From the NCBI GenBank assembly GCA_025331125.1, contig JAOALB010000016.1, positions 124,001-188,000 of the forward strand: a DNA stretch of 64,000 bases, written 5' to 3'. A model generated the notes under the pieces. The model worked only from the letters and a program-made list of their open reading frames with translations, had not been told where the DNA came from and did not search any database. Below, piece by piece: positions 53,152-64,000 of the stretch. A program made the position numbers and the translations under genes. Each line of letters opens with the position of its first letter. Position 1 is the first letter of the stretch. Source of the DNA: Mycogone perniciosa. Its lineage: Eukaryota; Ascomycota; Sordariomycetes; Hypocreales; Hypocreaceae.

Positions 53152-55942
53152 ATGACAGTTGCTCTTGTTGTGCCTCACCAGGCCAACATGCCCAGTTATA
53201 ATACTGTTGACCTTGATGAGGTCTCATCGATGCCCAGGTACTGTTTTCTTTAGCTCAGGATTTTTGCGTGCTTTCATTTCGTTCTTCGTTCTTCTTTCGA
53301 TCCATGTTGAGCAAACATCATGTGTTTTTCCTTCTGTCAGTCTTGTCTTGCGCGCCATGAATACCACCACAGGAAACTTCCGGATGCAGAAGCCATGGAC
53401 ATGCCACGAGGAGCCATGAACGGAACAATGGAACAGGACTTGTCCAACCGGACAAGGAAACAGACAAAGATATAATTTACTTCTTGGCCTTGTGCCGATG
53501 GTGAGTATGGCCTGCTGCCACACATTCGAGCGACGAACTTCCAACGACACATTCCATTGGCTGGATTTTCTTTCGTGAGCTATGAGGACCCTTGCGAGGA
53601 CCAACGGAGCCTGCGGAGTTCATACCGGAACACAGACCAATTTGATGAATCAGTTTTCTGCGTCTTTTTGTTCCCATGGTCGCCCGATCTGCCCCACGGA
53701 ATACTAGAATCGACCCGCTTGTGGAGAGGGATGAAAGTCCCACGCAATTCAATTCAATTGCGAACGCAGCCGCGAACATGGACTACTGCAACTACCCTTG
53801 TCTTTACGTCCGAACCCTTCACCACCCGCTGCCAATGCTCTGGATCCCCTTCTTCGACCCGCTGTTTTTTCTTTGCCAGCGAGCACCCAACTCGAATTAA
53901 CATGCTCGCCCTTCATGTTGACATGCCCACATCGATTTTGCCATTTCGCTGCCACTGGATCGATTGAAACTCGGATATGCATGTCTGGATGTCGACCCTG
54001 GATTACCTGTGCGGAAATGCTCAAGAGGACCAGCGAAATATGCCCATTTCCGGAGAAACCTTCATGGATCATGTTTGCCCTCATGGAATTGCAAGAATTT
54101 GCTGTCAGATACATTCATCTGATGTACCTAGCTGGGTTTGTAGCCAAGAACCTTCCTCCTTGACCCAGCATTTGACTAACCCCCCCTTAGGATCAAAGTT
54201 GACTCATGCTGAAATCTATTTTCATGTGGTTCTTTTTTGTTTTGGTAGTGGTGAACAGCACACTAACCCAGCCCAGCGACTTCAGCTACCCTCAGTCATC
54301 AATAACTTCGAATCCCCCCGGAATGTTTTCTTTTTCTCAAACAGAACCATCGGCGGACCTCTTGAGTGGTTCGTCATGGGTTACTACAGAAGGATCACAG
54401 AACCTCCATGATTACCCGGACAATGGATCATCACACTCAGGAGATGCCGAGGAGTACATTTTCATTTCAGGACAGACCACTCCCAAAGGATCAAGGCTGG
54501 ATCAGACCCAGGCCATGCCAGTCACCTGGCCTTCTCCCAGGCCGGCGCAGGCGATGTCTCGAGTCAGCTCGAGCCACTCCCACATCTCTGCAGTCTCGCA
54601 AACGCAGATGTCAAATATGAGTGTCAGAGGTAATGCACACACTTTCCGGAATGGACCCCAGACCACAGGTTCTATGGCCGGGATGGATTCGTGCCTTTTG
54701 GACTCTAATGCCAATGGTGTGACATCCCACATGTACTGGCCTGACTACACCCTCGATATTAGCCTAGGAGCCGATGGAGTTACTTTCCCAGTAACGGATG
54801 TCAGCCCACTGCATGTGGTTCCGGCTCAGATGCACCTCGCTCATGATGGCCTCCCATCATCACCTAGCACCTGGGATTGCTTTTCCAGTTCTATATCTAG
54901 AACATCTTCTCCTGCCACTATTGATGATTCATGGCAACCTGCTCCTTTCAGCCCCGACTCTTCCCCTGAGCTTGCTTGCCAATCTCCTAGGTATGTCATT
55001 CATGGCGCTCTCGATGATCAAAGCCCTTACCAATTCGACTTCGGCAGCACCGATAGGAAAGTCTCAATGATGACTGAAGACATTCATAACAACGCAGCTT
55101 CACAGCTGGATGATACCACTACCATGTCTCAGCCCTTCGGCGCACGGCGCCAGGGCAGCGAGGGCGAGTCCGCACGGGACCACATCTTGTACAAGAATGT
55201 CACCCCTCAGTCAGACGGTCTCTTCCACTGCCCCTGGGAGGGCCAGGCCAACTGCAACCACAAGGCTGAGAAGCTCAAGTGCAACTATGAGTAAGTACAC
55301 GGCTTCCCGACCTGTCTAAATCCCGATACTGACAATTATAGCAAATTTGTCGACTCCCACCTGAAGCCATACCGCTGCAAGGCTGAGGCTTGCGAAGGCG
55401 CCCGGTTTTCCTCTACTGCATGCCTCCTCCGCCACGAGCGTGAGGCTCATGGCCTGCATGGCCACGGCGACAAGCCCTTCCTTTGCATGTACGAAGGCTG
55501 CGAACGATCTGTTCCAGGCAGTGGGTTCCCTCGTCAATGGAACCTACGGGACCATATGAAGCGTGTTCACAATGACCACGGAAGCGCTGGTGTTTCTCCC
55601 ACATCGGGCGCGGCCCAACAGCCTGCCAAGGGTCGCAAGCGCAAGAGCGATGCCTCTGAGCAACGAGGCACCACCAGCCGCAAGGCTTCCCTGAAGTCGA
55701 TGCCCGTGGCTGAACAGAAGCCAGCGGTCAAGCCACTTCTGGAGCAGTGGCTCGACCACCGCAAGGAGGTGGAGGAAATCCTTCGCCAATTGAACAAGCC
55801 GGAGGATTCCCGGAATATCCAGCAGATTACGGAAGTGCAGAAGCGTCTGGCTGCCATGGCTAAGATGGCCTCAGATGTTACTGTCATTCCCAAGGCGGAG
55901 ATTTTGTCGAGCACAACCCGGAGGAACTTTGTGGCGGGTTGA
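53152..55942 (+). CDS. C2H2 zinc-finger transcription factor, 566 aa, three exons, 1-kb first intron
   Basis: Exons I read are 53152-53237, 54277-55290 and 55342-55942; they join in frame, the first junction giving VSSMPSDFSYPQSS. The first intron is 1039 nt, very long for this genome. Zinc-finger region at about residues 350-455: an atypical finger in FHCPWEGQANCNHKAEKL, then YRCKAEACEGARFSS...RHEREAH and FLCMYEGCERSV...DHMKRVH, both with C-x4-C and H-x(3-4)-H spacing. A basic stretch (AKGRKRKSD) and a predicted helical C-terminus (QWLDHRKEVEEILRQL) follow. The N-terminal 340 residues are Ser/Pro/Thr-rich. Targets are unknown. A start inside the intron (54206) gives a hydrophobic leader that I treat as intron sequence. 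Confidence 0.85.
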
Positions 55943-56661
55943 AGGGTTTGATCGGATATCATTTCGCCCCAAGATTTACACCACATCACCACCGCGTTGT
56001 ATATATGCGAGTGCATAGACATGGAAGCTCTGAGCACAATCGTGCGCGTTTCCTCGAGACGCTGAGCTTGCCGGGAAAGACATCCCAAGGGTCGTCCCGC
56101 GAGCCACGTCTCGCAAGTGGGCTATGTCCACGGTGGACTACCAGGCCAGGTTACATGATTTCGGCATTGGAACCACATCACATCAAGAAGGGCAGTTGAT
56201 GGCTATTCAGCGAGCCACTTCAAGGATGAAAATTGAGGAAGTCGTCAGAAGACTTCCTTCGGGTTGAAGCGGGGTGGGAAAAGTTGTGACGGTATAGAAA
56301 AGTGGCAATTAAATTTGCAAAAGTTGCGGGGGAACTAAAATGTTCTAGATCTTGCTCCAAGAAATTGTTATTGATATATATATAGATACTTGTACTTCAG
56401 GATGCAGAAGCTTGGGTACACACGCTCGTTAACCAGTCTAGACTGGCAGCCAATTTCCTTAGTTAGACTTTACAATACTAGATTTTGATCATTGAAACTT
56501 GGAACCTAAGTAGTGCAGCCAGCAGATTGGTGTTCGGAGGCATTCTTGCTAACTCAAAAGACATCTATGCCTAACGCCCATATCTACGCAATACTACTGG
56601 ATCTAGTACTGTCTCTCCCAGCGGTATACTATTTGAAGGTCCAATACCATCTTCCACTGGC
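55943..56661. other. Intergenic, convergent 3-prime ends
   Basis: The C2H2 gene and the small gene at 56662 converge here. No coding sequence seen; AT-rich from 56340 with TATATATATAG near 56374. Confidence 0.55.
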
Positions 56662-57053
56662 CTAAGTTGGGCGACCACCCCTTAGCACAAGCGTGAGGTT
56701 GTTGTCACGAGCATTCCTCTCAATGGCCCGCATTATACGAGCAACCATGACTCTCAGTTGGTTGAGAAGCTCTAGGTTCAATCTCACGGACTCCCTAATG
56801 CGTCCGAGCATGTCTTCAGCTCGAGTGGGGTCGTTCAAGCCGAGTTGAATGGCAAGAGTGACGCGGTGGAGGCTTTGTCTGATTGCGGCGAGGCTCCGGG
56901 CCAAGAATATCATTTGTTCGCGGAAGCGGGGGATCGAATCCTGGACCCTGGTGCTGGATCCCTGGGGTTGCGTTGGTGTTAAGGAGAGTGGTTGTATGAA
57001 TGAAAGGGTAGACGTACGGGAGCGCCGGCTCGGTTGGTAGGATTGCGTGGCAT
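56662..57053 (-). CDS. Small unknown helical protein, 111 aa, two exons
   Basis: Exon 1 is 57018-57053 (MPRNPTNRAGAP) and exon 2 is 56662-56961; the splice GCTCCC|gtacgt...aacccccag|GGATCC keeps frame. The body is two or three amphipathic helices with regular hydrophobic spacing (FREQMIFLARSLAAIRQSLH, LGRIRESVRLNLELLNQL, VMVARIMRAIERNA), and the tail is LVLRGGRPT. No signal peptide and no cysteines. The heptad-like pattern suggests a coiled coil or helical bundle. I recognise no family. An open frame without the splice is longer but begins only with GTG. Confidence 0.65.
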
Positions 57054-58029
57054 CTTGGATACCTTGGGTAGATTGGGATGACTTCACTTGAGTTGACTTT
57101 CAGGAAAAAGATGTTGTTTTCTAGCAGTAACTTGTTGAAGAATGAAGCTGGAGGATGTTAATGAGACAAGGTGAGCACGACTGGGGTTGAGCTACATATA
57201 TAGAGATTTGGATGTGTATATTGTAAATGAAGAATGCTGTTGAACAATGATGGGGAATGTGTCTGTCTGCTATTGTAACTGAATCAACGTCAATTGTGAT
57301 GGACGTCCAATGCCTCACGGCGGTGATTTGCATGTGCGTGTTGGATCAGGTCTATAGAACGTCGGTGAGGGCATTTTCAACACTATGGCCTGATAAAATG
57401 TTCAAGCATGAGTTGGCAGCCTTCTATAGCATTGTTAGAAGTATTGATAATTCCATTGATGATGTGAAGCTGCCTGGGGTCAGAATGCAGGAAGGATGAT
57501 TTAACATATCTCCTACTTATTCTCCAAATTGGCGCCTATTTAAACACATAACCTCTCAGAATTGTGTTATTGTTCTGCGTCTTAGCAGGAAGAGCAACCT
57601 TATTGACGTTGAAACGCTGCTTTCTCCCCTCTTCTCGCATGTAGATGGATGTAATGTCGCGAGATATCTCTCGAATCTCTAACTTTTGTAAACAATGAAA
57701 CTCACTATATATAAATATGAAGCATTTAGTAGCTATTGTTGCCTGAAAGTGCCCAAGGTGAGCATGAGCTGATGCGGCGGAATGAGGTAGAGAGGCCAGA
57801 AGCTCCTCTGCTCCTCCGATCGCTACCGGCTTTCGGCGCCGATCAGGCGTGTGTTATGGCGCTGTTATGGCGCTGGGGCGACTTTGGGGCCATCGTTTAC
57901 CCCTCCATCACGAGCAACTTTTTGCTTCAACCATCAACACCTCTGAGCTTCGACAAAGTCCATATATTTCCGGCGATTTGCATTCTTTTAGACTCCGATA
58001 AATAGACTATATCCTAGAAACCAGTCATC
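57054..58029. promoter_or_regulatory. TPI promoter region
   Basis: The divergent small gene lies on the left. A TATATATAAATATG stretch at about 57704-57717 and a pyrimidine-rich stretch (57900-57945) precede the TPI start. No coding sequence is supported in between. Confidence 0.5.
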
Positions 58030-59012
58030 ATGGCTCGCAAGTTCTTCGTCGGCGGCAACTTCAAGATGTGAGTGGAATCCTCAACGCCACCATGGCTCTG
58101 CCCCGCGCGCGTCAAAACACCGCAGAGCTAGAGCAAGAGCAAGGATGAAGCAGAGATAGCTAATGTTCATAACCGTGTTCTTCTAGGAACGGGTCTATCT
58201 CGTCCATTAAGGAGATTGTCAGCAACCTGAACAACGCCAACCTCGACCCCAACGTTGGTGCGTCTTCTTCCACTCTTGGAGCTCTGCAGCGCCGTTCGCT
58301 CGATATAACTAACAAATGTTCCTACCAGAGGTTGTTATCGCCCCTCCCGCCATCTACCTCTCCCTTGTTCGCGAGAATATCAAGCAGGGCATTGAGGTCG
58401 CTGCTCAGAACGTCTTCGATAAGCCAAACGGCGCCTTCACTGGTGAGATCTCCGTCTCCCAGCTGAAGGACGGCAACATCAACTGGGCCATCCTGGGCCA
58501 CTCCGAGCGCCGCACCATCCTCAAGGAGACCGACGAGGTCGTTGCATCCAAGACCAAGTACGCCACTGAGAACGGCGTTGGCGTCATCTGGTGCTGCGGC
58601 GAGAGCCTAGAGGAGCGTGAGGCGGGCAAGACCATTGAGGTTGTCAGCAGGCAGCTCGAGGCCCTCAAGGCCCAGATCTCTGACTGGTCCAAGATCGTCA
58701 TCGCCTACGAGCCCATCTGGGCCATTGGCACTGGCAAGGTCGCCACCACTGAGCAGGCTCAGGAGGTTCACAAGGCCATCCGTGACTGGCTCAAGGGTGT
58801 CAGTGACAAGGTCTCCGAGGAGACGAGAATCTTGTATGGTGGTAGCGTGAACGAGAAGAACTGTGCCGAGCTGAGCAAGCAGCCGGACATTGACGGCTTC
58901 TTGGTCGGCGGTGCTTCTCTTAAGCCTGCTTGTAAGTTGATTCTCATCCCATTGGCCTATTTCAAACTAACACCTTCTAGTTGTCGACATCATCAACAGC
59001 CACAAGCTATAA
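58030..59012 (+). CDS. tpi1: Triosephosphate isomerase, 247 aa, four exons
   Basis: TPI interconverts dihydroxyacetone phosphate and glyceraldehyde-3-phosphate in glycolysis, as a cytosolic dimer. Exons are 58030-58067, 58187-58257, 58329-58931 and 58981-59012; all junctions keep frame. The active-site residues are present: Asn and Lys in GGNFKMNG, His in GHSERR, and Glu in AYEPIWAIGTGK, with the phosphate-binding YGGSVN and GFLVGGASL loops. Length is normal. The first intron splits the ATG of FKM, and the last exon has only 10 codons (FVDIINSHKL and stop). High use of C-ending codons fits a highly expressed gene. Confidence 0.98.
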
Positions 59013-59291
59013 TTGGCCTCTGATGAGTTTAGAATCGTGTTGTAAAAAGAAGATAAAAAGTACTAGTCTTAGATGGAGAATAAATACATCCACGAAGACT
59101 GTACAATACCACTCATATTTTGAAGTCGAGGCGGACCGAAATGTATTCACGGTCGTAGCTTCGCCCATGTATGGCCAAAATAGTCTGCGCCTCGAGTCCC
59201 GTATACTCCAACAGCTCATGCCCCATGATCCCATTTTATCACATTATGCGTACATTACAGACATCAGAGGGAAAAGAAAAAAAACTTAGAT

Positions 59292-59814
59292 TTATACAAC
59301 CATGCCCTTGCCATGGTAAGGAGACCAGATGCCTCTGACACTGGGTTTGGTACTTGTAACCGCCTTATTCGTCTTCCTCAACTTCTCTCCGCTAGCATCT
59401 CGCAACAGCTCCACCTTCTGAAGGATCTCGTATGGCGACAGATTGCGCACACAGATAGGTTTCGTCCGGCCGTTGATGTAGTGTCCAATGATGACGGGAT
59501 GCTTGCCGGGTCGGGGGGAGACGGCGAATTCGACCTGTGGATTGGCGGTTGCGAACTTGGGGAGGAGGGATTTGATGAAGCCACTGCAAAGTAGTGTCAG
59601 CTATTTAGTCGGACGGAATCTTTAAGCATGAAGTCGCCTACTTCATGCCCCTGGAGCTTCCTGCCCAGTCGCAATAATGAAAGTCTAGCTTCTTGCACTG
59701 GAGGATGAATGCACCAACGCCATTCTATCTCGCTGTTAGCTCTCGTACAGATGACACGGAATAGGAGGGGCTCACCTTGCCGTTCGCGACGGCTCGCAGT
59801 GCCTTAACTGTCAT
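59292..59814 (-). CDS. Mitochondrial large-subunit ribosomal protein mL43 (MRPL51 type), 137 aa
   Basis: Exons are 59776-59814, 59642-59724 and 59292-59583, all in frame. The protein has the L51/S25/CI-B8 thioredoxin-like fold: LRAVANGKNGVGAFILQCKK, DFHYCDWAGSSRGM, then IKSLLPKFATANPQVEFAV and HPVIIGHYINGRTKPI. These match fungal mL43. The C-terminal STKPSVRGIWSPYHG is also conserved in fungal versions. There is no clear cleavable presequence, which is normal for this protein. It converges on TPI (279 bases between stops). Confidence 0.92.
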
Positions 59815-60185
59815 TTTGGTCTGGCCTGACGGTACCAATCGATATCCTCATGATCCGACGTCCGCCAGAGAACACAAATGTCGTGTGTGACGTTTAGTAA
59901 ACTCCGGAAAAATTCCAGCCTGAACGGGTGTCTTCCTAATTAGGTCTAGCGCACTATACTGGAACCTCCTATGGACCAATCACAGACCCATAATTTTTGC
60001 ACGTGATGGGGCATTTGCAGGAGTCAGAAAGCAGTTACACACGAAATACTGACGGCGCGCTGGCAACTGTTTCTCACGCTTCCACAATCGCATCCGGTCC
60101 ATCTCGAGGGCTCTTCGACCGCTATCCTGCCCGACTCCGGCATCCTGATTTCCACTGCAGTGGACGCGAATCCCTGATCGACGCG
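59815..60185. promoter_or_regulatory. Divergent promoter of mL43 and U1-70K
   Basis: About 370 bases between divergent starts, with an ATTGG (inverted CCAAT) seen as CCAATCAC at 59976. No coding sequence is needed; the open plus-strand frame reaching back to 59997 is non-conserved leader. Confidence 0.5.
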
Positions 60186-61738
60186 ATGACTGACAAACTG
60201 CCGCCAAACTTGTTGGCGCTGTTCGCTGCGCGACCTCCGTTGCGATGGGTAGAACCTTCGGATCATGCGCCAGAGAAGCGCAAGACTGCTCCCATCGGTG
60301 GCCTCGCTGCCTTCCTCCCTGAGCTGCAGAAGTACAAGGAGACAGACGCATATACGCCAACAGAGAGCTGGTTGGAAATGCGCGATCGGAAAAAGCGAGA
60401 GAAGAAGGAAGCCATCATAGAGTTGAAAACTGATGGGCCGAAGCAATGTGAGAACGAACGGCGACCGTGGAAGGGATGGAAGTGGAACGTTGCATCGCTA
60501 AACATTGCATACAGTCAAGCCAAACGAGGACCCCAACATTCGCGGTGACGCCTTCAAGACCCTGATTATCGCCCGGCTCAGCTACGACGCAGACGAGCGC
60601 GACTTGGAGAGGGAGTTTGGGCGATTTGGCCCTATTGAGCGCGTGTGTACCCCGAGATACGCATTGTGAACAAAACCTCAAGCTAACACGCACGGTAGAT
60701 TCGCATTATTGTTGATACCCATGCTCACGAGAAGCCTAACAAGAAGAAGAAGCCCCATAGGGGTTACGCATTCGTCGTGTTCGAGCGCGAGAAAGACATG
60801 AGAGGTAAACCCAACCAGTTCATCTTGCTTGACAACGTCGATTACCCCCCCATGATTGTACCTAGTGGATGTCCCTTGAAGATGTGGCCCTCAGGCTCGC
60901 CCATCTGCTGAAACATACCACGAGACAAGGGCCCTCAGGCTTGCCCGTCTCCTTATCATTCCCCCCCTATCATTTCAAGATCGCAATATTTCTACATGGT
61001 AAGAGTTGCTAACAATTACGCCGTCTGGCGTAACCCTGAATAGCCGCTTTGGATGCTTGTGATGGTATCCGCATCAAAGACCGGCGCATCAAGGTAGATG
61101 TTGAACGTGGCAGAACCGCCAAGAACTGGTTGCCACGTAGATTAGGTGGCGGCCTCGGTGGCCGAGGATATACTCGAGCGATGCCCTCACGCCCAGGTGG
61201 ACCTGGAGGATTTGGTGGTGGTGGCTTCCGTGGAGGATTCAAGAGCTTCGATGGCCCACGAGGTCGTGGCGGTTTCCGTGGAGGCTTCGGTGGTGGACGT
61301 GGAGGCGGTTTCAGAGGCGGCAATGACTTTGGTCCCCGTGGAGGAGACCGAAACGGCTATGGAGCACCGAACGGACCGCCTTCGGGCCCTGGCTTCGATA
61401 GGAAACCTTCAGGTGGTGACCGAGGTGACCGAGGTGACCGAGGCGACCGAGGCTTCTCTGGTGGGTATGAGTCGCGTGGTGGTGGACGCACATATGACGA
61501 CAGACCCGGCGGTTACCGAGATGGAGGCGGACGATACGGCGATCGTGATCGTGATCGCAGCGACCGCGGCGACCGTGACCGTGAGGGCCGACGCACAGGC
61601 AGCAACATGGAGCCCATCGGCCGCAGAGAAGGTGGGTATCGTGACCGAGATTACGACCGACCCCGAGACGACGACAATCGGAAACGAGGATACGAAGGAG
61701 GCGGCTACGAGGACCCCAGGAAGTTGCGTCGCTACTAA
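60186..61738 (+). CDS. SNRNP70: U1 snRNP 70 kDa protein, 396 aa, four exons
   Basis: U1-70K binds stem-loop 1 of U1 snRNA and helps select 5-prime splice sites. Exons are 60186-60447, 60515-60642, 60699-60804 and 61044-61738. The N-terminal U1-70K block (LPPNLLALFAARPPL, ESWLEMRDRKKREKKE) precedes FKPNEDPNIRGDAFKTLIIARL, the RRM with RNP2 LIIARL and RNP1 RGYAFVVF, and the conserved helix IKDRRIKVDVERGRT...NWLPRRLGGG. The C-terminus is an RGG/RGD-rich tail with four DRG repeats (about 61413-61450) and DRDRDRSDRGDRDRE, typical of the protein. All splice junctions keep frame. Confidence 0.96.
61413..61450 (+). repeat. Tandem 9-bp GGTGACCGA repeats in U1-70K
   Basis: Four copies of a 9-bp unit encode Gly-Asp-Arg repeats inside the RGG tail. 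Purely a coding microsatellite. Confidence 0.9.
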
Positions 61739-62459
61739 ACTCTGTGACCTAAGCTCTTGGTGGGTGGGTAGTTCTCAACTATCTATCACCTTCTCACATC
61801 CTTCCCCTTTCAAGGGTAAGAAATTTGTCATCTTTCGGAAGCACCTCATTCCCCAAACCCAGATCAACAAGGTCTGTTATGTCTGTCTGTCTGGACTCTG
61901 CGACGTTTAATATGCTGCTCCGAGTGGCAACCTCTGTGGCGTCGCATGACTTAGCACTATCCCTCTTGAGTACCTGCTACCATCCACAGTGGACGGAAGA
62001 ACTTCCCCTAGGGGTAAAACTGGAAGATAATATTCTCTCGATATATTTATAGGGCATTCGCTGGGGTAGAGGACTGAAAATCGGGACGGCTTCAGGTAAG
62101 GTCATAGGTAAGAACTTGTGACCTGCTGATCGCGATATCGAAGCATTTCTCATTCATTTGCTGGAGGAGTTTGGGTGGTACCTACAGCGGAAACAGGGGA
62201 GCAAGCCGAGGTACATTGTAGGTATAAACGCGTCTGTGTGGCTCTTCAGAAGAGTAGTCAAGTGCAAAAAAGAAAGTTGCCTGATCATCATTCAGGAGGC
62301 TCTAGAAAACATGATGCCCCCTTCATTATAACCCCATGACCTTGAACGCCGAAAATCCTAACTAAACAATCCGTTGCTGGTATCAGCCATACGCACACAG
62401 AATGTATCAACCGAAATTTGACCTTCTTTTTTTGTATTTCCCAACGACGATTCGCCTCT
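61739..62459. other. Intergenic, convergent 3-prime ends of U1-70K and MRT4
   Basis: About 720 bases with the 3-prime UTRs of both genes. I see no further gene or repeat in it. Confidence 0.6.
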
Positions 62460-63331
62460 TTAGTCCTCGTCCACCCCGTCCATAGCAGCCGGGTCGACTT
62501 CCGTTACTTCGCTGCTAGCCGCGCTCCAGTAGCTGTAAGATGTTAGATATCGGATTTTGTACGTGGGTGTTGTTGTAGTGAGGGGGGAGAACTTACGCAA
62601 GCACCTGGACCTTGAACTCACTCAGGCAGACACTAAACAACTTCAACAACCTTGTCTGTCTTGAGTCCAACACCTCACCCTCCTTGCAAACAACATAGCC
62701 CTCGCCCTGGCCATCCACATCACCCAAAACAACCTTGCCCTTCACCATCCTCGTCGGCACACCCAGCCGGCGCAGCTCAGGCTCAATGGTATGCTCGAGC
62801 GGCACGTCATACTCCGTGGGGACTTCGCCGGCGGTGGCATACACAACTCCAGGTGGGATGGTAAAGGAGCGCGGGGCAGTTACGCCGGCGCGGGCAAAGT
62901 CGACGGGCGCGAGACCGGCGAAGTACTCGAGGATAGATTCCGTAGGACGGTTGGTGAGGAGCAGGCCCACGGTGCCGGTGAGGTGACGGGCGAGACCTTC
63001 GATGCCTGGGGCGATGGCTTCTTCAGGGGTTTGGCCGATGGCCTTGGCCATGAGTTTCGTCTTGCCGAAGAAGAGTCTGCAATTGGTGTTAGCCAGGGCA
63101 ATTCCCTTTGAAAGAGTCGGGGGGGTGAGAAGAGACGGACCGGCTGTCGGAGAGTTCGCGGCGCACATCTTTGAGATAGTTGTTGCGCATGTTATCGACG
63201 TTGAAGACGAAGCAATGCTGATACTCGGGAACTTCGTCGCGGATATTCTGGAAGAGCTTGTCCTTTTGCTCTCGGGTCTTTTTGGAGACCTGGGTGAGGT
63301 GGTAGACCTTTGCGCGCTTGGACTTGGGCAT
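62460..63331 (-). CDS. mrt4: Ribosome assembly factor MRT4 (P0-like), 247 aa, three exons
   Basis: MRT4 is the nucleolar paralogue of ribosomal stalk protein P0; it holds the P0 site on pre-60S particles until late assembly. Exons are 63141-63331, 62597-63076 and 62460-62532, in frame throughout. The start MPKSKRAKVYHLTQVSKKT is the conserved MRT4 N-terminus. The core (RLFFGKTKLMAKAIG, LLLTNRP, FARAGVTAPRSFTIPPG) is L10/P0-like. As expected for MRT4, the acidic P1/P2-binding tail of P0 (SDDDMGFGLFD) is absent and the protein ends in a short acidic tail. Confidence 0.96.
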
Positions 63332-64000
63332 CTTGGCGGTTGTTCTGGTGTTCCTTTTGTTTTCTCTGTATTTTGTTTTCCTAAACAAGGAAAGGTGGGA
63401 AAGGAATTGGAGGATTGAGAAGGTTGGACAGTTGCGTCGCGTGCGGCTGTAAGAAAAATTGCACGCCGCTGGTTTGAGGTCAGGATTTCGATAAGATTGT
63501 GGGAAAATTTCGAGGCGCCCGATTGAAAAATCTAGGTGTGCGGGACCCCGCAGCATCTCACCGAGACGAGCAGGGGTTGCAGAGAGTGCTCACCGAGGTG
63601 AGCTGGGCTTAGACAGACATCGGATCTCGCATGACAGCTAAAGCGACAGTTGAGTGGTAAATAGATTTTTATTTTTCTGTATTTTCTCTTGCGATTATGT
63701 ACATTACTGCTATATCTTGGAAATTTTGAGGTATAGGTCCATATGGTACGAAGCAACCTGGAATCCTGGTAGCATTCCGTATTCCGTACTTCGTAGAATA
63801 CGACCATCTGCTGCCAACCTCCAAGGCCCTTGCCTTTGCATTTCCTGCCAGATCTCGACGTGGGATTTGCGGGGCGTGGGCCCGAGACAAGCAGGGCACA
63901 AGCCACACGATGTCTTGATGCACAGCACAATGCATATAGACGAGTCCAGTCCATCAAGGTTGCAGAGCAACACTCGTCATATTCGTAGGCCGTGATGGCA
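63332..64000. other. Intergenic upstream of MRT4 to the window end
   Basis: Holds the MRT4 promoter and leader, then gene-free DNA to the end of the window. A degenerate TACGGAG-like motif (CCGTATTCCGTACTTCGTA) lies at about 63778-63797. Confidence 0.5.

Noticed and set aside
54206..54276. Apparent signal peptide (hydrophobic start) before the C2H2 factor
   Set aside because: It comes from intron sequence ahead of the AACCCAGCCCAG acceptor; a zinc-finger factor has no need for it and the upstream exon joins in frame.
59378..59589. Ser/Pro-rich minus-strand frames inside mL43
   Set aside because: Out-of-frame readings of the mL43 last exon.
1..64000. Biosynthetic gene cluster, CRISPR array, tRNA or rRNA genes
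   Set aside because: No PKS, NRPS, terpene or P450 genes, no repeat-spacer pattern, and I found no convincing tRNA A/B boxes or rRNA sequence by eye. A tRNAscan run would settle tRNAs.

Overview
The window is nuclear DNA of a filamentous ascomycete, most likely a Hypocreales-type Sordariomycete. I infer this from the dense mix of both-strand genes, introns of about 45-70 nt with GTRNGT donors, CTAAC/CTAAT-like branch sites and YAG acceptors, and from the protein families present. The genus cannot be named from the sequence alone. I built 24 gene models by reading splice sites by hand; each spliced model keeps frame and ends at a stop. Three further coding candidates are weaker.

Layout. 1-4.7 kb is gene-poor and carries copies of a dispersed TACGGAG motif. 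4.7-23.9 kb is a conserved housekeeping block: DUF2457-type acidic protein, SAR1 GTPase, a Ste20/GCK kinase, mitochondrial endonuclease NUC1, polyadenylation factor PFS2, DGAT1-type acyltransferase, isoprenylcysteine methyltransferase, a TMEM170 protein and peroxin PEX8. 24.2-28.7 kb is an accessory-looking island: a secreted protein built of four six-cysteine modules, about 2.3 kb of degenerate, motif-rich DNA, and a Tyr/Gly/Asn/Ser-rich disordered protein with a 6-nt microexon and an in-frame stop. 28.8-41 kb is conserved again: PI-PLC, NRDE2, 3-ketodihydrosphingosine reductase, URB2 and MIC10. 41.2-57 kb is dominated by regulators and lineage-specific genes: a small membrane protein with an in-frame TAG, a Zn2Cys6 factor, an unknown 362-aa protein, a C2H2 factor with a 1-kb intron and a 4-kb gene-free upstream region, and a 111-aa unknown. 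58-63.4 kb returns to housekeeping: TPI, mitochondrial ribosomal protein mL43, U1-70K and MRT4.

The genes do not form a biosynthetic cluster. Loose themes are lipid metabolism (DGAT1, KSR, PI-PLC), RNA processing and ribosome assembly (PFS2, NRDE2, U1-70K, URB2, MRT4), the secretory/endomembrane system (SAR1, ICMT, TMEM170) and organelle biogenesis (PEX8, MIC10, mL43, NUC1). The most unusual items are the four-module cysteine-rich secreted protein, the disordered SYG protein with microexon and nonsense codon, the second gene broken by an in-frame TAG, the 36-bp repeats in and ahead of the kinase gene, and the TACGGAG motif family.
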